This document shows positions 1-14,100 of a stretch of DNA of 64,000 nucleotides, one piece after another. The translations under genes and the position numbers were made by a program. The notes beneath the pieces are model-generated. The model was not told the DNA's origin, ran no database searches, and saw nothing but the letters and a program-made list of their open reading frames with translations. Every line of letters starts with the position of its first letter. The first letter of the stretch is position 1. Source of the DNA: Macquaria australasica (taxonomy: Eukaryota > Chordata > Actinopteri > Centrarchiformes > Percichthyidae). The stretch spans positions 264,723 through 328,722 of the forward strand of contig SEMN01000568.1 in the NCBI GenBank assembly GCA_005408345.1. Direction: 5' to 3'.

Positions 1-1497
1 ACTGTTATAACCCATGCCAAGGTTTAACAAAGAGGGGATACAGCACAGGAGTTGTAATACTTTCATTTTACTTAACTATGAGAAAATGAAGCGAATACAC
101 AAACTAAAGGAACAATAATAATAAAAGTCAATAAAATCCAAAACACAAGATATAAAACGAGATAAAATAATTACAACAAATACCATCAGTTAAGAAAAAG
201 CCACAAGATAAAAATGAGTTTTAAGAAGAGATTTGGTCACTGAGTTTGCCTGAGATCCTCAAGCAGGGATTTCTACAGCTGAGGGGCCCGGACAGCAAAG
301 GCCCAGTCACCTTTACTGTTTATTTCTGAATGCAACTTCATACAATTCCCAGTCACCTTATCTCTACGCTCTCAGATTACAGTGCACGTTAAATTAATAC
401 CAAAACCATTTCACAGATTAAATTATAAACTGTTTATATACTGGCTACGCAGTGCTTTCTAGCCTGTGTAATCCTTGCTGCCGGTCCAGATTTATATGTC
501 TGGTGCTGGTAATACATGTATACCTGCGTTTTTTTTTTTTTTTTTTACATCCTCCAGTAATTGCCCTGCTTTTACCTCTGCTCTTGTCGTAGACTAGACA
601 CCCAAGACAACACACTAACTTTCTCTCCTTAATTCCTGCAGTGTCTGTGTGTGTGCCTTGTAAAAAAAAAACTGTCTGTAGTTTGCTGCTAACATTCGTT
701 TTTCTTCCCTCTGTCTCCTGCCAACAGTTCTCTTCTCTGCCTTCTATCTTCTGTTTTCTTAAGTCTTGTTTATTGCCAATCCTTTCTAGTCTAACATTGT
801 ATTGATTGTTACTCTGTCCAGAAATCATACACCTAAAATTACGACCTATACTGGATTTTTGAGGCCGATATTGTTTTGAATTGAGTATGGTCACTTTTTT
901 TTTTAAAGAATTATGACCCAGATGTATGTATAGTGAGCAGGGCATTTTATGATCAGTGCTGTCTAGTGGACAATATAATGACGACACTGTTACAAAACTA
1001 CCTCAAACATATCACTGGCATTTCTGTACCGCAGTTTCTTGTTATTTATCGGCTGACATAAATGCCAATACTCTTATATCTGTGATAAGCTAATACATAT
1101 TGGTCTCGCTGATATATATATTATCTATTACTATTGTCTACTACATACTACTATCATACTAGCTAGTTAGTTAGCAAATATCTTGTGTAAAATGTTTTTA
1201 TTCTCATTTATGTGCCAATCCCCTTCATGCTAGAAGTGTATATAAGTGAATACAGATTAATTTTACGGTAGTAGGACAACATAGTCCAGGCTCAGATTCT
1301 GCAGTCAAGAGGATATTACTGTATGTCCTGTACACTTGTTTAGTAGCTTTTCTGGACATGGTAGCAGTGTCTGTACTGTAGTTTGTATTGCAGCTGTCTC
1401 TTGCCGTACATTCCTCTCTCTCTCTTGTTCTGCTGCGTACTGACTCGCTGCTTCTTCTGCTGTCTGGCTGTGTGAACTGCATGTTGGTAACACCAAG
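1..1497 (+). other. cacna1d intron (5' part cut by window edge)
   Basis: Intron in the I-II linker region. A/T rich, with T runs near 531-547 and 895-903. Apart from the repeat fragment near 130-345 I see no gene. The open frame on the minus strand at 445-987 has no recognisable protein character. Confidence 0.7.
130..345. repeat. Interspersed teleost repeat fragment
   Basis: The stretch around 213-330 (maturing from an A-rich lead through a run about a lost tract, GGGGCCCGGACAGCAAAGG and CCCAGTCACC) resembles a repeat segment I know from many teleost introns, probably the non-coding end of a retroelement. Class not assigned; recognised from memory only. Confidence 0.4.
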
Positions 1498-1572
1498 GGG
1501 TCACGCTGGCTGACCTCACTGGGAAGAAGAAAGGAAAGTTTGGCTGGTTCACTCAGTCCACAGAGACACATG
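1498..1572 (+). CDS. cacna1d: cacna1d cassette exon in the I-II linker (exon 9*-like)
   Basis: A 75-nt block bounded by AG at 1496-1497 and GT at 1573-1574 that reads VTLADL, then a lysine-rich spacer, then [10 protein letters not shown]. It starts with two bases of a split codon and ends with one base, exactly the phase of the next exon (3542, CG then AGC ATG), so it can be included or skipped without changing frame. Size (25 residues), position just before [12 protein letters not shown] and sequence match what is known as exon 9* of CACNA1C, a cassette linked to smooth-muscle channel forms. In Cav1.3 its role is inferred. The acceptor has a weak pyrimidine tract, as expected for an optional exon. 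Confidence 0.8.
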
Positions 1573-4500
1573 GTAAATGTGTTTGTGCGTGTGTGCGAGT
1601 GTCTAGGAGTGTGTGCGTGTTTTTTTTTTTTTGTACATGTTCATAAGAACAGTTCATCTCTGTCCTGGAGATTGCCTCTGCTTGCACATGCTTTGCTTAT
1701 GCTTTTGTTTTTGCTTTTGTGTTTGCATGCCCTTTGTTTCATTAATCAGTGTTTGATCCTTATCATCCTTATCATAAGCGAATCCATCTCATCAAACACA
1801 TACACCTTATCATCCATTATCTCTGAACTCCTTTGCATCACATTGTTTCCCACCAGCAAACAAAGCTTAGTTGCTACACTTTGTACTGTAGAACAGATGA
1901 AATGGGGTGATGGGGGGGGATGTTTACCGAACAGCAAGATATTCGCAGGAAGCAACTAAGTTTATGGGAAATGTGGCTCTCAATTTAAGGCACAATAACA
2001 CTAATGTTACGAATAAAACACTCCTACAACAGATATTGCCATTCATCTCGAACATGATTTAATTTTTAGCATTTTAATGACACAGAAACACCTTCAAAGT
2101 GTTGAAAAAACTACTGTTGCTATACATAAATGGTAGGTATCTAATTAGTATCTAAAGCCCTAACTTTAAATGAATAATATATTTCAATGTGACAAAGTCT
2201 TAAATAAATTGTGCATGATTTATTTGTGTGAATTTAGATGTCTCCAGCCAATTCTTTGCCACAAGACATGCTTGACCAGGAAATGAAACTTTTTTTTTGG
2301 GGGATCAAAATTTATTTAGATCTTGTTTATTTTAGTACCAGTTTGAATATCACATCCTGACACACCTTGTAATGTATAGAAATACATCAGTGTTTTCAGC
2401 TAATCTCAAGTTAATCTCAGTTAAAGTCAAAGTATTTGTGCTCAGATCCCTCATCCAATCATAATCATTTTGAATTCCTGTCATTTGTCACTTATAAAGG
2501 CAATATTTTATGCATGTACAGTATATATGATTTCAAATATACTGTATGTTGTAACCCTGTGACTTTGTTACTAATACTTGTTGCAGCATACAGACCTGGA
2601 CCAAATAGTTTGATCAAATGTTTCAACTAGACAATGCCATCAGTACAGAAAAGACATTCAACACAAGTAAACTCTTTAATCTGAGTAACAATATTTGCAT
2701 TCTGATGGCGTTTTTTTTGATTGATTAATGGTTTTAAAAAAAATAATTTTAAGTCCAATTTGACTCAGGTCTGGCAGCATGTACTCACTGTGACTTGATC
2801 TATGCAGAGACCTTCAGTTTCATCATTTTGCAGTGTTCACAAAACAGGACAGTTGGTTTCACATGGTGCAACTCCGAGATCCAGGGGTCAGTCCCAAAAT
2901 GGATATTGTCAGTCTCTATCTTTGAGAGCAAAACATTCTGTAATTAAGGAAAAACCTGATAGAATTTTCTTTTCATTAATGTCAAACTTTGAGGAGGAGT
3001 CACCCCAGCATTTTCTATTTACACCTGCATTTTTTTGTTTTTGTTTTTCCGGTGGTTTGGCTTGGCTTGTAAGCTATGTGACCCACGAAAGAAAGATCAA
3101 GTTTCAGCTGACACATCTACAAGCAGAAAAAGTCCAATTGGAGACTCAGTGTTTACAATCAACAGCTAAGATCTAAAAATATGAGTTTAATGTAAAGTGA
3201 AGAAGTGGTTTTGTTCATTTCGTAGCTGAGTCTTGTGATAGTTTCAGTCTAATGTGTAATTCTCCATACAGTAAATTAGAGAATAGTTTCTGGCATTGTT
3301 TTCAATGTGTTTTTCTTTCTATATTTAACAAAAAAATGCCTGAACATATTTAATTACCATGGAACCAAACCAAACCAAAAATGCATGGGTGTCAATAGGA
3401 AAATCTATTATAATGTGGAATTTAGTTTTAAAACCTGTTTCCGTGAGGACACAATTTTTATGTCCTGAACCTCTTTGTTAACTTGGCACCTTATTATCTC
3501 ACATTACTTTTTTTTGTGTGTATGTGTATGTGATACCACAGCGAGCATGCCCACTAGTGAGACAGAGTCGGTGAACACAGACAATCACAATGGAGTGGAC
3601 GACAAATCACCCTGCTGTGGACCGCTGTGGTGAGTGTGACATATTATTATTATGATGAGCTAATAAAAAGAGGTCGGCCTCTTATTATTGACCAGATAAA
3701 GGACAGTCGATAGACACAATGGCTGTTTTACATATTATGTGAGTCAAACACAGAGTGCACAATTGCACATGTTGTTGCCCTTTCTTTAAAGTTGCCTCAT
3801 CTTTTATTCTCCCCAGTCAAAAAATTACTAAGTCAAAGTGCAGGTTAGTACCTTGGTACTGTATGACACTGCATGGTAGATGTCTTCCTCATTCATTTTT
3901 TTGATACAACTCATCTTGCATGCCTCATTCTTACCTTGTATTTATATTGCTCAGATCCTCAATGTTTTCATGTATTTATTTGCAGGTGATTCAATGTCTG
4001 TCATGTTTTATTTCTAATCAACTCAGTCTTAATCCTGATCTTGCTACAATTTCATCGTTGTGTTTCTCCCCCCTGTTTACTCACCTAAAGTCCAACCCAG
4101 TCCTCTTTATAATGAGTGTTTGTCCAGTTTTACTTATAGTTATGTTGTACATTCATTTTATTTCACCACATGTATAACTGTATTTGTGAGAAATAAAATG
4201 TAATCAAATACATATACCAAAAGTCCAAAGTTGAGTTAACTGAGTTAATTCCAAAATGTGTTAAAATAAACTATAAAACTATACAAGAAATATTAGGTTT
4301 TATTGTGGCTTATAAAGTCTTTCTTAGGAGCTAAACTCTTCTGAATATGGCAGTATGTATCCTGACCATTGATCCTAAAGTGGAACTATTTGTCAGTCGT
4401 CAGTGGCGACGGTGGAACCGTTTCTGCCGCAGGAAGTGCCGTGCAGCCGTGAAATCGGTGACGTTTTATTGGCTGGTCATCATCTTGGTGTTCCTCAACA

Positions 4501-6562
4501 CTCTCACCATCGCCTCTGAGCACTACAACCAGCCAGACTGGCTGACTGAAGTACAGGGTATTTATTTCTGTTCTTTTTGGTTAGTCAGTTTTCTATGAGA
4601 TGTTAGATAATTTGTTCCTGAAGTAAGTCCTCTCCTCTCCTCTCCTCTCCTCTCCTCTCCTCTCCTCTCCTCTCCAGATGTAGCCAACAAAGTTCTCCTG
4701 GCAATGTTTACCTTGGAGATGCTAGTGAAGATGTACAGTTTGGGGCTGCAGGCCTACTTTGTGTCCCTGTTTAACCGCTTTGACTGTTTCGTGGTGTGCG
4801 GAGGCATCATAGAGACCATCCTGGTGGAGCTGGCCTTCATGTCTCCGCTGGGCATCTCCGTTTTCCGCTGCGTACGACTCCTTAGGATCTTCAAGGTTAC
4901 ACGGTGAGCAAGAGAAAGTTATGTGTTTTCTGGATGCAATAGAGATGACTTAAATGTTTCATATTCTTTCTTTCATTCTTTTAAATAAAATAGGGAAAAT
5001 CGTGTTTTTATAGGGTATTTGATTGGAGGGGCATTGGTTTTTCCATCGATTCTAATGATTTCCAATGAAAAAACATGACTGGTTGGTTTTTCAATTTTTA
5101 GTACTATGCAGACTTGTGCATTAAGCAAGGTTTCCCTTTGCTATCAATAGAGATACTCCACCAATAAGAAGATTAAACATATACATGTAAGCTTATTGAT
5201 AGGGCATTACGTTTGCAGCCAGACAGCTTACGCCTGGCAGCGGTTGGATGCTGTTGTGATCTGCTGTAGTCACATTTAAAAAAAGCACAAAAGTTTTCAA
5301 AAAGAAAAGAACTAATTATTAAGTCCAGTCTCTTACTGACATGATGCGTGCCCTATTATCCAATCCACAAAAAGTTCCCCAACGTACTTTGTAGAAGAGT
5401 TTATAATGTGAGTAGCTAGTTGTTGTCACCTTCTTCCTTATTGGATGTCAAAATGTGATGTACCAAATAAGGAGATAGTTAGAAATATATGTCCGTGCTG
5501 AATATGGTATAACCAATACAATCATTTCCATATTTGCTCTTCATTACCTTCACAGGTGAGTGTGTGTATTTGGCATTCTGCATGTCTGTGCCTCTGTTAA
5601 CTTGTTTTATACATTTTTTTCCTCTCCAGTCATTGGGCATCTCTTAGTAACCTGGTGGCCTCTCTGCTCAACTCCATGAAGTCCATCGCCTCCTTGTTGC
5701 TGCTGCTCTTCCTCTTCATCATCATTTTCTCCCTGCTTGGCATGCAGCTTTTTGGGGGAAAGTTCAACTTTGACGAGACCGTGACCAAAAGGAGCACGTT
5801 TGATAACTTCCCCCAGGCCCTGCTCACTGTGTTCCAGGTGAGTGTCTGGTTACGTTCACTTCACTCGGACACGATTTGAATTATCAGAATTCTAACATTC
5901 GATCACAGTGTCTGCAATAACAGGACAAACAAGGCTTTAACTAATTCAACATGCACCACAATAACAGTGTAGGCTGTGAGGTTTTAACGCCAGACATCTC
6001 GGCATCTGTCCAAGAAATCACTGGGCCCTTTTTTAATTGTGCAAGCGGAACGTCTAACGCCAAGTGGTAGGTCTTGGGTGCCCTGGACTGTGTGAGCGTC
6101 TCCAAGCGCACTTTTTTTTGGTTCATGTAGGTGCAGCAGCGCAGCAGTGCAAAAGGGCTGAGTGGAGTGGAATATAAATCGGAGGGTGTGGTGATTAATT
6201 AATACACATTCATCCAGTCACGTAACTGGTCCCATGGCTCTCAAACAGCTGAGCCAGTCACAGAGAAGCATGACAACAACAGCTCAACAAATGGAAACTG
6301 TTGATTAGTACAATGATGATAGAAATAAATAATAAAATAAATTGTTGCATCATGGCAGACATTTTCTTCAAACCAGTCATAGAATAAATGATTAAAATGG
6401 ATTCCACTGTTTATTGTGTTTGCCAGATCTTGACAGGAGAAGACTGGAATACGGTGATGTATGACGGTATCATGGCGTACGGTGGTCCGGCCTCCTCTGG
6501 AATGGTGGTCTGCATTTACTTCATCATCCTCTTCATCTGTGGAAACTGTATCCTACCGGCCA

Positions 6563-6612
<50 letters not shown>

Positions 6613-9600
6613 CACATAGTTGTCATACATAAAACACACACACAGATAAATCCACATTTTCACGCTTGCATGTGTGAAAAAGTTGCGTTTTAATATTGAG
6701 CCAGTTGATGTTGTTCCATATTCTTAAAGCCCAGGTGGGGTTTTTAAAAAAAATATTGGTCAGTTTTCTCCTTAAGTCACATGACTAGACATCCTGCTAA
6801 ACGTCTTCTTGGCCATCGCCGTTGACAACCTGGCAGACGCAGAGAGCCTCAACACAGCACAGAAGGAGGAAGAAGAGGCCAAGAAGAGGAAGAACAGTGC
6901 CAAGTACAGCTTAGGACACTTCAATATTTCACATTTTCTGTTTAATTGTTTTTGTCACATTTGTTACAAGCACTTTCTCTTGGCAGAAAAGAATAGCCTT
7001 CTGCCTTGTTAGTTACTCCCTGTTTTATCTGTCCCTAACAGGAATGCAAGCACAGATAAGAAGAGTATTGAAATAATAGAAGGCAAGGACGGAGAGACCA
7101 CGGTAAAAGACAGAGAATAGCTCTCTTCATAAATCATACAAATTGTATTATAAACAGAATATAACAAATTGCGACCACCTGTGCCTTATTTACATAGTTT
7201 TCATCTCAGTAATTGCTGAACCTGATCACTGTGTGTAGGTGCCAGCAGAGGTCTTGCTGGAGGAAGACAAAGAGTCGTATCCTACCACGAACTCTCCAGG
7301 TAAAAGTGACTTGTCTTGATTTAGGCGGACTCAAACTGGGGTCCATCAATTCATCCAATTTCATGGTTTTGTGATTGACTAGAAGTTTGAACAATGAAAG
7401 AAATTATGTGTTATTTCACCAACTACAGTCGTATTGAGTTAGGATTGTGGCACAAAATCCAGCTTTACCTACTGGTGCAGGGAGAAGTGAAGGCTATACT
7501 GTGAAGACCTGCAGTACTGAGAACAACTTTATTGACCATAAAATAAAGTTCTTAAAACAACAAATGCTGAAGGAGTTTTCATTTTCAAGACAACTTTTAG
7601 TATAGACAGGCGGCAAAACATTTTTAAGTGGACGTTTATGGGGGAAAAAACTTTGTTGTCATGGTCTTGTTAATTTTCACATTTTAACAACACTGGATTA
7701 AACAGAAAGTGCATCTAGGGAAATATATGAGGTAACATTTTGATATGAGAAACACTTCTGCTTTGGTGATAGTTGACCAAGATCTAATAGAAGTTCCCTG
7801 TCCATATTGTATCATGCAGCACACACGGAATATCAGATTTTGAAAACCTGGTGAACATTAAGAGAGATTTAAAACGTATCAGTAATTATGCAGATGTACC
7901 AATATCTCCATCCATTAAATGAAATCATTCTGTATCTGAGTGATCCTGTGATCAGAAATGTCTCTGTACGATTAAGCAAAGCATTACAATAAACTCGACA
8001 CAGCATAAAAACAACATTTAAAAGGTGACAAAGACAAAACATAATCTTGTACATTGACACTGCACATTTATCAGAAGCTTTTCAGAGAGTAAACAGTTTA
8101 AAGCAGTTAATGTACAAATAAGATACACTGAATTTGTTTGCAAAATTTTCAGTTGCCATGAGCATCAGTAATAAACCTACAAATACAACTGAAGGATTGT
8201 TTTCATATTAAAGGATCAAAATAACCCCAGTTCTGTTTCCTAGTGTGTGACGATGACGACAACAATGACGACCTCCCAGAAGTCCCGTCAGGGACCCGCC
8301 CTCAGAGGCTGTCTGAACTCAGCATCAAAGAGAAGACCCCGCCCATCCCGGTGGGCAGCGCCTTCTTCATCTTCAGCAGCACTAACCCGTGAGTCTCGGA
8401 CATGCTTTGGCGATATCGATACAGAGGCACAGGAACCAGTCTACCTATTCAGTGTAACAGAAATGACCAAAACAACTCTAAAATGAGTAAAAGCAGCTAA
8501 AACCAGACTTTCTGTTACACTCACTGTACATTCTCTACCTCTTTCTGTCTACTCACTTTGCCTTTCTGTCTCTATTTCTCCTTCTTTGTTTTTCTTAACG
8601 CTGTAGGTTTCGTGTATTCTGCCATAAGCTGATCAACCATCAGATCTTCACCAACCTCATCCTGGTCTTCATCATGCTCAGCTCCGTCTCTCTGGCTGCT
8701 GAGGACCCAATACGCAACTTCTCTGCTCGCAATATTGTACGTAAACAACCGCTGGGACTGTAGTCCTTAACTGTCCTAAAAGGCTACCCCCCGTTATTTG
8801 TCTCACTGCAGGTGACAATCAGCATTTTGACATGTCACAGTAGGAAAAGCACAGGTGTGAATAATAGATAAATAATGGCTGAATTCCATTTAGCTTCTTC
8901 CGTTTCAGGGTCCTTGTATAGACCCTTTTCACGGGAGACATTTTGACTTGTCAAAGCAGGAAAAACACAGGTGGAATTAACAACATTAATGACGGCTGCA
9001 TTCCATTTAGGTGAGCCAGTTCCAGGGCTCTGATGTTGCGCATGGTCACTCGCTGACATGGCTTACTGGGACCCTTAATGGAACGGAGGCATTGTTAATA
9101 TTATTTATACCTGTGCTTTTCCTGCTTTGACAAGTCCAAATGTCTGCTGTGAAAAAGGTCTATGGAAAGCATGATTTGGCAAATGACAATCAAATAACCA
9201 ATTTTACCACCAGTCTTAGCTTCATAGAAACACAAAGTACACGGGCAGCATTTTGCATGCTGGGACGTTAGATATATTTAAAGGTATATTAACCAATATG
9301 TGGGACCAGCAGTAGATATTTTGATTAGATTCTTTTCTGAAAAGCCACATCAGTTTGCACATTTTGCCCCCCTACTTGCCAATATATAGTATATCACTGC
9401 CACACAACACTGCATCAGAAACTTTTCTACAATTGTTATCAATTCTCGTTTTCCACTTTTCCACAGTGAATTTTATATTATAGGACCTTATACTGTACCT
9501 TATTGTAGTGTTTTTTATGGTGTCAGTTTGACATGTTAGCAGTCCAAATGGTAACTTCACATTTATTACTTAGGAATGATGACAACACAATTGTGGCACT

Positions 9601-11107
9601 AACTATATAGGCAGAAGATGTAACTTTGGCAAGTCTAGCTATCTCTGAATTGAATTCTTGCTCACAGTTTTGTTTCACTTTCACGTTTTAATTCCTCACA
9701 TTCTTTGCTCAGAGAAGACCTGCCGCTGTTGTTAACAAACTTGAGTATTCCATTTGGGCGACAATTGTAAATGTCTCAATTTATGGATAAGACGCTCTTT
9801 TCTGGTGCAGTGCCAATTTGTTGTTGATGCAGCTTCAGTATACCAGTAGTTATTTGTCATCTGTGTTTGTCTCTTACTGTGTCTATATACTGTATGTTAC
9901 TGTGCTGTTATCCTGGAATGACTTGATGACTTGAACTTGTGCATTGCCTCTTGCAGATACTTGGTTATTTTGACTATGCTTTCACCGCAATCTTTACTGT
10001 TGAGATCCTGTTGAAGGTAAATGACCTCTGTGCTGTGTTGTGCTGTGCTGGGTAGAGCTTCAGTAACCCTGCGTGCTTATGTCACTCTGATTGCCTCCTC
10101 AGATCCTAGGCTATGCAGACTATGTCTTCACTAGTATGTTTACATTTGAGATCCTTATTAAGGTAAACAATAAAAACTGTTGCGCTGCCTCTGCAACAAC
10201 CCACCACTTCCAAGCTTGCTGCACACGTCCTCCTTCCCCTCATTTTGGTCAAAATGGCCGCCTGCTTGTCTTGTTGTCATGGCGCCAATCCGTCAACGCG
10301 GAGATCATGCATTTTCGTCAGATAATTTTTTTGTCTGTCAGTCACTTTTCCATCACGGCCCACTTCCCCTCTTCATCCTCGACCAGTTTATGGACCAGTG
10401 GCTCTCCAGAGTACAACTTCGTTTGGCTGTTACCAAATATTACAGTCCTTTTTTTTCTTTTTTTTAAACTTTCTGAATATTAAAAACTATTTGCTTGATT
10501 GGCACTATGACTCTGGTGGCATTTTGAAACCTTTCACCAATTATTATAATTTTTTGAAACTTTGACTCTTTGTCAATATTGATTAAAAGTCCCATATTAT
10601 GAACAACAAACATTTCTTGATTTTTAAGTAGAAGGACATTTGTTAAATTTGAAATATTCCAGACTGTGGAGAGATGAACTTGAACTTGAACTAACATCAA
10701 GCTTTATATCCCACTGCCTGATTGCATACTGTACACACAGATGTGCCCCCTTCCCTCATTTTTTCATGTCTGTTTTGGCTAATGCACTTACAAAGAATGT
10801 GCTTGAAGAAACACACAAAAACCAGGAGCAATTTTCTTATTTTTGCTGTTAAAATTAAATCCTGTGCCTTACCCCTTTGCTCGCTGCATGCCTGCACCAA
10901 GTAAATCTCGTGTATTATAAAACCTAAAATTCGATCAGGGGAAGATTAAAGGCCCTGTTTCATGGAAAGTATTTATAGTACATTCCCTGGCTTAATCTCC
11001 ACCGGAAATGAGTGTAGTGGCTTTTGAATAATGTCCCCCATGTCTTGTCTGAACATTTTGCATTGTTTATGATATCTCTATTTGTGTGTGTGTGTGTGTG
11101 TGTGTGT

Positions 11108-11143
<36 letters not shown>

Positions 11144-14100
11144 TGTACATGTATGCGTCACTGACCACAGTATTGTATTTTTAAAGTTGTATTTGTGAGT
11201 CTGAATCCAGGCTTACCATGTCAGTTTATTTTCTGTTTTGAATTTTTAAAGTATGGAACCAAACACATTAGAAATATTGCTTGAAACTATTGTTACACAA
11301 TATTTAGTAGTGCTAATCGGTTTATGTGTGTGCTTGATTAAGTAACATAATTAACATAACAGCTTAATTTCAATGCAGCACCATCAGCTAGGTAGACTGC
11401 AAATAACATTATGTTGTGCGTTGTTGTCATGAACACTCGTGTTTGAAATGTAAAATCAGTGTGAATGTAAGGGGAGGAAGAAAATACAAAATTTGACGAA
11501 ACTTTTTTGGTACACACAAATTGTTCTTTTGAAAATTGATAATGTATTATCTATATCCACTTATTCTTAGAGGGTCGCGGGGGGTGGGGGTGGGGGGCTG
11601 GAGCCGATCCCAGCTGACAGTGGGCGAGAGGCGGGGTACACCCTGGACTGGTCGCCAGTCAATCACAGGGCTGACACATAGAGATGGACAACCATTCACA
11701 CTCACAGTCACACCTATGGGCAATTTAGAGTCTTCAAGTAACCCAACCTGCATGTCTTTGGATTGTGGGAGGAAGCCGGAGTAACCGGAGAGAACCCACG
11801 CAGGCACGGGGAGAACATGCAAACTCCACGCGGAAAAGCCCCAGTCGGCCGGTGGGTTCGAACCCACAACCCTCTTGCTGTTAGGCGACAGACACCCCGC
11901 CACTTGCCAAATGTCAGCTGGGAATTAACTCCAGCCCTCTCAATAGTTTTTAGTAACAGATAATTTAAATAGTAATAACAGTTATTTAAATTCCATTTCA
12001 GCCTGACTTGAAGCTGTCCCTGTCTTAAGTGTTTGCGTGTTTGATGGCTGATCTGTCTTCTTTAGTCCTGACTGTTGTCTGTCCTCTGTCCAGATGACAG
12101 CGTTTGGAGCGTTCCTTCATAAAGGGGCGTTCTGTAGAAACTACTTCAACCTTTTAGACCTGCTGGTCGTTGGTGTGTCTCTGGTCTCCTTCGGCATTCA
12201 GTATGTATCATTCGATCGTTTTTTAAAGTCCTAGTTGAAATGTGTCATTGTGCCACTGTGTTGTATTTTTGCTATGATATATAAACATTTCTCTTTGCTC
12301 TGCTAGTGGCAGGGCTTAAAGGAATGCCTCTATGTCCTTGACAACATGTCCTTGAAATTGCTCAGCTAAATCCATTGGTGTGTTCTTGCTGTTTTGCTTC
12401 CAAAGGTCCTCTGCAATCTCAGTGGTGAAGATTCTCCGTGTTTTGAGAGTCCTCCGTCCGCTCAGGGCCATCAACAGAGCCAAGGGGCTAAAGGTCAGAG
12501 TAACAATAACACAACATGGTGCAGTGTGTATCTGTATGTGCGTGTGTCTAGTTTTCCACTAGAATATGTCCCCAAGTGTATTTGTTTATGCATGTGCCTT
12601 TGCCTATGATACAGTACTGTGTATTTCTACCAACAGCATATAATTGTGTGTGTCCTTTGCAGCACGTGGTCCAGTGTGTGTTTGTGGCCATCAGGACCAT
12701 CGGCAACATCATGATCGTCACCACGCTGCTGCAATTCATGTTCGCTTGCATTGGAGTGCAGCTCTTCAAGGTACAGTGAAAAGATGGAAAGAGGGAACGA
12801 GACATAGAGGGTAACGGGGTCACAACCAAATCAACGGGCCCCTCTAGTGTAAAACAATAAGAAGTAGAAGGTTTTAAACGAAGAGCTGACTTTCTCTGTT
12901 GTTTTTTATAAAGGGGAAATTTTATCGCTGCACCGATGACGCAAAGTCCAGCCCAGAGGAGTGCAAGTGAGTTTTTTTTTGTTTTTTGTATTATTCTTCA
13001 TGGTTTCCAGCTTCGGACATTGGCCTGAATGAGTATGTGTTTGTGCGTATATGTGGTTAATATTTCATCTTTAAATCAATCACAGAGGTACCTACATTCT
13101 CTACAACAACGGGGACGCAGCGCTGCCCATGGTGAAGGAAAGGATCTGGTACAACAGTGACTTCAACTTTGACAACGTCCTCATGGCCATGATGGCTCTT
13201 TTTACTGTCTCCACCTTCGAAGGATGGCCCACGTAAGTACTGCTTTGAGTGTGAGGTAGAATTCAGATATCCATATCCATGGAAATCAGCAGCAACACTC
13301 TGGATTTATTTAATGTTTGATAATCATTCACTTTTATCTCTTTAAACAAAAGTAAAGAGATACAACCAGCCCTCTCTAAGTCTATTATGTCTGTAATTTG
13401 ACTATTTATATGTGTAAGGCTTAATGTACACTATGTAGTATCTTTGATACATGTATGAATAATTACTGGTCACTGGTATCTTGACTTTCTCTGTGTTGTG
13501 TGTGTCCCTGCAGTCTACTGTACAAGGCCATTGACTCTAACAGAGAGAACATGGGTCCCATCTACAACTACCGCATCGAGATCTCCATCTTCTTCATCAT
13601 CTACATCATCATCATCGCCTTCTTCATGATGAACATCTTTGTCGGTTTTGTTATCGTCACCTTTCAGGAGCAGGGAGAGAAGGAGTACAAAAACTGCGAG
13701 CTGGACAAGAACCAGGTGAGGGGGGGTGGGCTATTGCGTTTGATGTTGCTGTGTATTTAAATTTAGCAGGAAAAAATCTGTTCATATCAAATTATTAAGT
13801 ATGTGTTCCACAGAAGAATATGCGTGCTACAAATAGACATTTGTTGATCCCATCCAAATGGATCTGCCTAAATAATGATCTTATCATAATTTAAACTTTT
13901 CTGCTTTCAAAGGTTAAGACTGCCGTATTAGAAATGGATAAAGTAAAAGCTGCAGTCCATTTGTGCTCAAATCCGATGAGACATCTGCTGTATCTGATTA
14001 CTGATTGGTGCAAGGAGTGCCTGCATCTTTTACAGAAGAGTTCACGTTACACTTGTTCATAAGTCTGTTTGTCTGTCTGTTTCTCTGTTTGCCCCCACCC

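Larger units (their letters stand above)
10163..12093 (+). other. cacna1d intron with microsatellites and a dispersed repeat
   Basis: Contains a (TG)n then (TAG)n tract at 11082-11143 and the dispersed repeat at 11557-11900. The rest is A/T rich without recognised content. Confidence 0.6.

Noticed and set aside
445..987. 180-residue open frame on the minus strand
   Set aside because: Lysine-rich, simple-sequence translation with no recognisable domain, lying in an intron; A/T-rich chance frame.
1540..1959. 139-residue + strand open frame
   Set aside because: Starts after a T run and has no similarity I know; it overlaps the cassette exon in a different frame.
11855..11870. tRNA gene suggested by GGTTCGAACCC
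   Set aside because: Only the B box is present, inside a dispersed repeat; no cloverleaf could be made.
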